Shown in pieces: positions 59,501 to 64,000 of a stretch of DNA of 64,000 bases (the stretch's first letter is position 1; every line of letters starts with the position of its first letter). The position numbers and the translations under genes are program-made. The notes beneath the pieces are model-generated. The model was given only the letters and a program-made list of their open reading frames with translations, searched no databases and had not been told where the DNA came from. Source of the DNA: Branchiostoma floridae. Lineage: Eukaryota; Chordata; Leptocardii; Amphioxiformes; Branchiostomatidae. The stretch spans positions 13,838,537 through 13,902,536 of the forward strand of contig NC_049982.1 of assembly GCF_000003815.2 (NCBI RefSeq), given 5' to 3'.

Positions 59501-60321
59501 GTAGCCCGCGTGTAGGCCCCGGGGGAAGATACTATCAGCCAGACCCGTCTTCTTTCGTAGCGTTCTGTTTGGAAAACACACTTCTCCTGGCTTATAGAAG
59601 ACAAAAAACGCAATCAGCGACAGAATAACCAAGAAGTCCTGCAGGCACTGTCCAAACAAGTCGAGCTTTTTTACTTTGCATAACAATTTTCGGGGACAAG
59701 AATAGCGCGGTGACAACGTACGCGCTTTGCAAAACAATCTTGCAAGTTTTTGTGTGTGTGACAGAACTGTTGATAAATACAAGCACCGCTAACAACATTT
59801 CTTCGTCTGCGTGGTAGACTGTTTTGTTCTTGGTAGACGTCAGACGTTGGTTTGACGTGCAGAGCTAGAGTTTGGCGTGACAGACAGGACCCTATCCCCT
59901 GGGTGTCGGTAGAACCAACACATGCCTTTCTACTGTTGTCCTCTCTGTCAACGCTCGTGTTCGCTAGTTTATGCATACCTTCGCAGGACGCTCAAAGGGA
60001 GCGCGAAAAATTACACTAAGCATTTGTGGAGATATGACAGTCATTATAGACAATGGTACCCTCTAATCAGACCTCATTTGCAGTAATCTACCAGATTTGC
60101 GTTTCAAGGTTCTGCACTAAGAAATAAAGAGATACTTCTACTCACACTTTCCGTCCCTCGGGTGTTTTGTGCATCGCCACCGAGAAACCGAAGTAACTTC
60201 CTTCGGGCCCGCTGCGTACGACAGCCCGATCTGTATCGAGGTTGAACCCGCTAACGACGTCAGAGAGACTCCAGCAAAGCACACACACCACGCTTGGAAA
60301 TCCAAACATTAGACGCGACAT
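29524..60321 (-). CDS. Gene B: integrin alpha-beta ectodomain fused to a receptor tyrosine kinase (complete, spliced)
   Basis: 35 exons on the minus strand sum to 4422 nt, exactly 1474 codons including the stop, with splice sites and phase consistent throughout (one donor is GC). Residues 1-25 are a signal peptide, to about 505 an FG-GAP propeller, 506-631 a thigh domain, 632-665 a short calf-1 remnant, 666-1047 hybrid and beta-I, about 1076-1097 a transmembrane helix, 1184-1440 a tyrosine kinase, then a tail. The expected role is a type I receptor whose integrin-like head binds ligand and signals through its own kinase. Integrins normally recruit kinases such as FAK or Src instead. It is convergent with gene A and shares its alpha-to-beta order and exon phases. 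The start was chosen at the ATG 60319-60321, which opens the signal peptide and has A at -3. Confidence 0.88.
29554..29565 (-). other. YVNI docking motif in the gene B C-terminal tail
   Basis: Residues 1461-1464 read YVNI, eleven residues before the end. A phosphorylated Y-x-N-x motif is the classical Grb2 SH2-binding site, and MET carries a YVNV motif in the same relative place. Function is inferred. Confidence 0.65.
31811..32093 (-). mobile_element. tRNA-derived SINE with oligo-T-strand tail
   Basis: On the minus strand the head GGTGCAATGGCTGAGTGGGT and GAGTTCGATCCCCGG look like tRNA A and B boxes (32018-32093). A body of about 200 bp follows, ending at an A run on the plus strand (31811-31820). 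Target intron: between gene B exons 29 and 30. Confidence 0.65.
32441..32696 (-). other. Gene B exon 28: transmembrane helix and juxtamembrane segment
   Basis: A single 256-nt exon encodes a short cysteine-containing stalk (KPCSCEA), then [20 protein letters not shown], an uninterrupted hydrophobic helix of about 22 residues, then the stop-transfer [10 protein letters not shown]. This places the integrin portion outside and the kinase inside the cell. The exon begins in phase 0 directly after the hybrid-domain exon. Confidence 0.88.
34610..36566 (-). mobile_element. Short non-autonomous LTR retrotransposon (TRIM-like) in a gene B intron
   Basis: Two direct repeats of 205 bp, 34610-34814 and 36362-36566, appear identical by eye. 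Each starts TGTTATG and ends CATAACA. Both outer flanks carry GAGAC (34605-34609 and 36567-36571), a 5-bp target duplication. Read on the minus strand, TGGCGTCACGG just inside the upper LTR (36343-36359) suits a tRNA primer-binding site. The purine run AGGGGAGG beside the lower LTR (34815-34826) suits a polypurine tract. The 1.5-kb interior has only short frames (35617-35859 minus, 35867-36142 plus) and no recognisable gag or pol. It sits between gene B exons 23 and 24 in the same orientation. Confidence 0.85.
38031..38080. repeat. 25-bp perfect tandem duplication
   Basis: GCAATAATTTGATGATTCAT followed by TTTGT is present twice in immediate succession in the intron next to gene B exon 20. Confidence 0.8.
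38116..38341 (+). mobile_element. tRNA-derived SINE
   Basis: It begins ATAGCTCAATTGGTAGCAGC (A-box-like), has CTGGTTGAAATCCTGG (B-box-like), and shares its body with 25311-25470. It lies in a gene B intron and ends just before the donor of exon 19. Confidence 0.65.
38819..41015 (-). other. Gene B exons 14-18: thigh domain and truncated calf-1
   Basis: Exons 40957-41015, 40662-40819, 40311-40469, 39005-39048 and 38819-38876. The first three form a thigh domain homologous to gene A 183-974, with near-equal lengths (59/158/159 against 68/161/150) and identical phases. The 44-nt exon 39005-39048 equals gene A 1168-1211 in length and phase. The next ([15 protein letters not shown]) matches the phase of gene A 1424-1493. 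Then the frame jumps to the beta chain: the rest of calf-1, calf-2 and the PSI domain seen in gene A are absent. Basic RARRR in the thigh (40398-40412) is discussed in the findings. Confidence 0.78.
39118..40201. repeat. Possible inverted-repeat element in the gene B thigh/calf intron
   Basis: ACGGGGGCCGCCCTAAGACGGT at the left is similar, reversed, to the right end (ACGGGAGGTGCCCCAACACGGT when read on minus). AAAAAGCGTACCG also occurs twice (near 39928 and 40163). No coding potential recognised. The borders are uncertain. Confidence 0.35.
41896..42114. mobile_element. MITE family 1, copy 3, just upstream of the nested gene
   Basis: About 219 bp with long inverted ends, starting TTAACGCTA and ending TAGCGTTAA. 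TTAA at both borders could be a target duplication. It lies about 124 bp upstream of the preferred start of the nested DUF229 gene and may contribute to its 5' region. Confidence 0.75.
42239..44353 (+). CDS. DUF229 family type II membrane protein (alkaline phosphatase/sulfatase fold), intronless, nested
   Basis: A single open frame of 704 codons plus stop. The N-terminus ([20 protein letters not shown]) is a signal anchor, followed by an Asp/Glu/His-rich stem and a lumenal domain. [30 protein letters not shown] and [12 protein letters not shown] are the hallmark blocks of the DUF229 family, which shares the alkaline phosphatase/sulfatase fold. Ser/Thr after Asp (42995-43006) and FADHG (43601 onward) are likely metal/nucleophile positions; the substrate is unknown. 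An upstream in-frame ATG at 42128 would add 37 residues before the anchor, so 42239 (A at -3) is preferred. It lies inside the gene B intron 41016-44442 on the opposite strand. The next AATAAA (44752-44757) would make its 3' UTR antisense to gene B exon 13. Confidence 0.85.
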   Translation: MRSTYLQIRVCFAAVLFIGFLSAVVYISAVMSRTSHHHDDRSDMETADHHSIRTLHPGTSADPPVHEEAETVDEEDHRKEAEEQPACKYPDLKMSNPEINHLLFDQSHLHCGGRPVNYLTYLDREAGSGKAVIRLNASALLPGEKLISCRYIKIDFLTDWDDNTIIVHTRNFQDNNETLDFPFEHEFARVNCQYTAEIFSGTGTEVVVKQHNNMFQQVKKKPTVERKAKQFYTSGRMKEALGGGLNVLMVGVDSTSRMNFMRKLPKTFQYFTETLQGYVLKGYNVIGDGTTAQFIGMFTGFLEDELPNAKRGTANATLCDVFPLIWRKYKRMGYVTMFGEDEAWTGTFQYRTTGFSYQPTDHYMRPFWLAIEHLPGYRYYGQFCLGATPKHHYTFQYMKDFVDKYNQSLKFASAFHSQLSHDSVNLVQAADQDILDLISSWHNKGYLDNTVLIVFADHGARYGEIRQFLQGRLEERLPFFGIAIPKWIRQKHPEIAENLRKNQERLTTAFDFHKMLQHILDYPGDPSRFQGHGISLFQEIPLNRTCEDAKIADHWCTCLQTISISTSNDYVIASAKYLVSYINSLTLPHRNNCMELTLKNITHAEIIKPNKRLLQFQESSLQFHVAKFGNMLRLPFIDFMLTVETEPNGGMYEASVRKWLKRNHTEVTADISRINRYGDHPKCIRDKFPRLRKYCFCKEFLHQT
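45297..45660. repeat. Diverged tandem duplication in a gene B intron
   Basis: GTCAGCTAATTAAATATGCAA occurs near 45297 and 45478. Each copy is followed by matching stretches (GATACAAG, TTGGTATAC, CATGC), giving a unit of about 181 bp. The rest of the intron 44907-46378 holds nothing I recognise. Confidence 0.6.
48292..48931. repeat. Inverted repeats flanking gene B exon 5
   Basis: GAAGGTTAGACATCCAGGTAA (near 48310-48331) recurs in reverse as TTACCTGGACGTCTAACCTTC (near 48893-48915). Neighbouring AACGTTA-type sequence lies outside on both sides. A third single copy is at 33286-33305. The arms bracket coding exon 48524-48647. Confidence 0.55.
49514..51055 (-). other. Gene B intron 2, nothing recognised
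   Basis: About 1.5 kb between propeller exons 51056-51177 and 49410-49513. I see no coding exon or repeat family in it. Confidence 0.6.
51178..60145 (-). other. Gene B intron 1, 9 kb, nothing recognised
   Basis: Long first intron between the signal-peptide exon and the second propeller exon. Short frames occur (for example 55965-56468 minus) but show no known domain or convincing exon. A solo repeat end (55390-55409) and simple repeats are present. First introns often hold enhancers; none can be named from sequence alone. Confidence 0.6.
57583..57612. repeat. (GT)n tract followed by a G run
   Basis: Alternating GTGTGT runs directly into about 13 guanines in gene B intron 1; simple sequence. 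Confidence 0.85.
60146..60321 (-). other. Gene B exon 1: start codon, signal peptide and first propeller strand
   Basis: The ATG at 60319-60321 begins [18 protein letters not shown], a hydrophobic core ending near VVSG, then [14 protein letters not shown]-type sequence is the usual mature N-terminus of integrin alpha subunits, so cleavage before FNLD is predicted. The segment SYFGFSVA begins the first propeller blade. The donor GTGAGT follows at 60145 downward, leaving two bases that complete a valine with exon 2 (VLLVGAP). Confidence 0.85.
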
Positions 60322-60456
60322 GTTCTAGCTGGTAAGAAGGCATGGGTTGACCCCGTTCAACAGAAACAACAGTGTCACCAGCGGCCGTTATCACAGGACC
60401 TACCTCCACTACGTCCCGGGACGGTCTGTAATACATGCAGAGGCAGCACTCGGTCT

Positions 60457-60496
60457 ACTTCCGGCTTCCTTTGGCAGGCGTGACACCAACTTCCGG
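60457..60496 (-). promoter_or_regulatory. Two ETS-type sites upstream of the gene B start
   Basis: ACTTCCGG occurs at 60457-60464 and again at 60489-60496 (CCGGAAGT on the gene B strand), 32 bp apart and 136-175 bp upstream of the ATG. CCGGAAGT is the GABP/ETS consensus common in TATA-less promoters. A promoter here is inferred from position. Confidence 0.35.
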
Positions 60497-60529
60497 TCAG
60501 AAGAAAGCCCTTTGCTAGCACGATTTCTG

Positions 60530-63500
60530 ATTTATCATTTCTTACAATGGACTATGGAAACGGAGAAAAGTGTAGAGACGTTGGAGAAGAATTTTGTAAT
60601 ATTGAGCACCAAATTGACAACCAAATTCTTGTCACTGAGTTCTAAACTGTCGTCAAAGTGGGGCACGTCCTATACTGTATACAATAGCATTAGGCAAAAG
60701 TAGTAACCTAATTTCCTTGTCTTACTTTGTGATGCAGAAAGATGCTCATACGTTCATGTCTATTTAACAAGTCATGCGAGCAGAAATCGACTGAGAATGA
60801 ATTGTAAGGTTTGGTTATTAACTGACCTTCGTTTTTGAGACGTAATCGGTAATGGTTTTAATGAAAGAAAATGATGTAAAGAGCAAGAACATTTCCAAGT
60901 GTTCATTGTCAACTTTATCATCCATGTACCATCAACATTCCAGCTAACCTTTTAGCTACTTGTACAGGGAGGGTCGCCCATGTGAGGGCTCGTGGTGTTG
61001 CCCCAACAACTAGTACACCACACAGATTCGGTAAACACTAAACCTAGTGCGGAAAGAAACAAAGCTCTCTTATGAATCATGATTATTATGGTGTGTATAA
61101 TAAAACACAGGGACACGGTAACTTAAAGGGAAGAATGTTTTGGAAACAAAACGTTTCTGTAGACAAGTTTACAAGCTGCCCTAGACTGAGCCCTCCCAGC
61201 ACGGTTGCTATTTCCCGTGGCAGATTTTTTTCACGTGAACTACTTTGACCTCTGTTCAGCACACGCGGCTGGTGGTGACACTAGGCCACGCAAAGCCTTT
61301 TCTCTTTTCCACGGGAAAGCACACAGATTCACCTTTAGAACGTCTGGATGTTGCCAGCTCAAGTTTGATCATACAACAGCCACAGTAGAGTTTATAAATG
61401 ATGTCAGGATTGACAGAGGTGAAAAGGTGTCTCAGGAAGAGTTACTGAAGTTATTTAGCATCCGTAAAGCAAACGCCAAGCTCTCTCAGATTTCTTCCTT
61501 GTCCTCAACATGACGGTTAAAATTATCCCCACGCTACCTCGCTATTCGCCAGAATATGTATTTTTGCTCTCTTCCCCAACACCCGGAATTTTGTTAGTGT
61601 CCCGAAGACCACCTAATGTCGTACCACTCAAAGCAGAAAGTTTCGGCTGTATTTGACGTGTTTTAGGCGTTTTTGACGGGTTTTCTAGTTTTGTGCCGTT
61701 TTCTGTATATCTCACGGCCTCGAAATACAAAGAAATCGGTACAAAAGAAAAGGCCTTACAAAAACGGATAAAAACACGTCAAAAACAGCCGGAGCCAAAC
61801 CTCTGCTTGGAGAGGACTAATGCTGGGTGGAAGCGTTACAGACTGTCAGTACAAGTTTTCCTTCCAGGGTTACGTACCCTTTCTTAGATCTGTATTGTAT
61901 ATCTTGATCCGTATACTATTACCATAAGCAGAAAACACGCGAAAAAACCTCAGACTGTATCACAATGGATCGTCCCAGCAGGGTTTCGTTCGTCAAGTGT
62001 AAGGTCATGTCGTCAGGGGAGAACAAGTTCCCCCGTTAGTCACAAGTTCCGCGCGAGTCCCTGAGTCATGGAGCTTCACAGTTCTACCAGTAACGTTAAA
62101 AGTCTAAAGTCCACGTAGGAGGAACTTCTCACTCATACACTTCTTGCTGAATGAACGACAGAGGCCCTACAGGGGTTTGAATGGGCTGAGTGTAGTTCTG
62201 CATCCAGCAATTACCTAACCAAACATAATCATGAAAGACTAATGAATGATGTTTTAGTGAGTGGTTTGAGTACCGGTGTTTTCTAGTGAGCAGGCTATGT
62301 CCAATGAGAACATCAAATATAACATACGCATCTTCCCGAAATGTTCGTTTGTTCTGAACGATGGAAGTCACATAAACTGACTCACAATGGAACGAGAGTT
62401 GGCCTGTTTCAGAACTGACTTCATTTGTTGTTGCGCGTTCTCTTGAGCAGACTCCACTCCTAAAGGAACAGGTAGACGAGCAAAACAAATAGATACTGAG
62501 TCCATATTTATTTACCAAAATGCTGTATATGACAAAATTCACTACAGCTGTGCAATCTACCAGGTTCTATACACGAAAATCGGTGTCAAAATGATGCAGA
62601 TGTGCATAGTCCACAGCTCAGTACTGGCATAGCGTAGAATTTTTACACCTGTTGTATTGGATATACCAACCAGTTTTATCTGTATAGAACGTTACACGTG
62701 GCAGCTTCAGGCCGCCTTAACTACTTGAATCGTGTACACTTATCGTCTCTTGTTTGGGGACAACAGGCAACACAAGTACTAGTATTGTGGACAGTTGTCA
62801 TATTTGGGTGCCTACAGGGAGAAGTGTGCAACCTGTGCATATTACGGTTTATTTGCATCCAGGACGAAGACACGGTGAAACAGGTGGGGAAGAAGCACCC
62901 GGCGTCACGCCATGATCGAGACACGCGCCGTCAGGGAGGCTGCTGCGGGTTGGGGCTGACAGGTCTCCCCTGCCGCGGGCCTCTCCCACGCCCACCGCGC
63001 TGACATTGACCCCCAGCGGTTCAGGGGTACAACCGAACAGGGAAATTCTGAGCACTTAGATTGAAAAAATGCCAATTCTTGTCAACTCTAGACTGCCGTA
63101 AGCCTGTAATATATCTTATGATGCGCAATAAACATGATTTGTGCTCGAAGAGGTGATACTCGACGAGCAACGTTTACGTTGGATGGTTGCCTTTCCGAAC
63201 AGGCAGTAACAGAATAGACTCCTGGCGAGTGTTGTATGGTCTGCAGATATCGCGAACGGGTTTGCTGACATCACAACACGACTTCCGCTAACGTTAGTGT
63301 TGTAACTTTCCAAGTCGTCCGGAGAATACCGAGAAAACGTCCGGGAAACCTAAAAGATTGAGTATGAAGGAAAGGACCTTTGGGTTCATTATCTTCGCCA
63401 AGAAGGTTAACGCTATCACTGTATTTTGGGAATGTTTGTCTACACAGATGTGCGTGTATCTGTCTGTCTGTCAACAGCAAAACTCGAGGTGCCTTGAATG

Positions 63501-64000
63501 GCTCCTGGTGAAATTTGGTAGGTAGGTAAGGATTGTCTGTAAAACGAAGGTCAGGTTATCATACACTTTTCACCATTGTTATCTATACCAAAGTATTTCA
63601 TTTTATACATGTTTATTATATTTTCTGTATGTTTCATGTTGCAATTAGCCCTCGGGCAAGAACTTGCAAATAAACTTCCTTATTAAAAATGGGCAGGGCA
63701 CCCTAGCGGCTTTCTAACGGAATTTTATGTAGATAATAATGACTGACATACTAGTAAGAAGATACTAGTTATGCAAATCAGAGGCTAATTCACATAGTCA
63801 ACAAGGAAAGTTCACAATCCACTACATTCATCACACAACTATCAAACTTGTCACACATGTAACTGAGAAAGAGAAGAATGGCTATACGTGTAGATATCCA
63901 TCATGCAAATGAAGACCACATTTGCAAGATTAATGAGAAAGTACTATTATTCCGTAGTGGTAAACGCTTGCAATATCCACCCTCACACTCAGGGTTGACA
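60530..64000. other. Upstream flank of gene B, no gene recognised
   Basis: Short frames such as 61205-61513 and 62698-63003 (plus) carry no domain I know and lack convincing splice context. Apart from the inverted-repeat element at 61600-61840 and the putative promoter sites, I see nothing assignable. Confidence 0.5.
61600..61840. mobile_element. Inverted-repeat element upstream of gene B
   Basis: Two arms of roughly 75 bp pair imperfectly: AAGCAGAAAGTTTCGGCTGT on the left and, reversed, the segment ending CGGAGCCAAACCTCTGCTT on the right. Both contain GACGTGTTTT. It explains the opposing short frames there. Confidence 0.6.

Noticed and set aside
61205-61513. 102-codon plus-strand frame upstream of gene B
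   Set aside because: No known motif and no further exons seen around it; insufficient support for a gene.

Overview
The window looks like animal nuclear DNA, most probably from a cephalochordate (amphioxus, Branchiostoma). It has long genes split into many small exons with GT-AG introns, AT-rich introns of a few hundred bases, and several families of short inverted-repeat elements and tRNA-derived SINEs that I associate with amphioxus. The species call is inference. The gene structures below come from splice signals, reading-frame continuity and domain recognition.

Three protein genes are visible. Gene A (plus strand, enters from the left edge, 183-25764, 57 exons seen, 2279 residues seen) encodes an integrin alpha leg (thigh and calf domains) that runs in frame into an integrin beta chain (PSI, hybrid, beta-I, I-EGF, beta-tail). 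It continues with five FN3 domains resembling DCC/neogenin, a second I-EGF/beta-tail module, a Pro/Thr-rich linker with a RECK-like six-cysteine knot, VWC domains and a third I-EGF/beta-tail module. It stops without a membrane segment. A furin-type RQKR site lies at the alpha/beta junction.

Gene B (minus strand, 60321 down to 29524, 35 exons, 1473 codons plus stop) starts with a signal peptide and an integrin-alpha FG-GAP propeller. It continues through a thigh domain directly into an integrin beta-I/hybrid region, then a transmembrane helix and a complete MET/TAM-like receptor tyrosine kinase ending in a YVNI Grb2-type docking motif. Genes A and B are convergent (tail to tail, 3.8 kb between stop codons). 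They share the alpha-then-beta order and many exon lengths and phases, so they appear to be diverged paralogues of one alpha-beta fused integrin ancestor. Normal integrins make alpha and beta as separate genes and have no kinase, so this pair is the main discovery candidate: a single-chain integrin family with one secreted-looking member and one receptor-kinase member.

The third gene is an intronless DUF229 (alkaline phosphatase/sulfatase-fold) type II membrane protein at 42239-44353. It is nested on the opposite strand in an intron of gene B.

Layout: 1-25764 gene A; 25765-29523 the two 3' flanks; 29524-44547 gene B kinase, beta and leg exons with the nested gene and a complete short LTR retroelement (34610-36566); 44767-51177 the propeller exons; 51178-60145 a 9-kb first intron; 60146-60321 the signal-peptide exon; 60322-64000 upstream sequence in which I recognise no gene.
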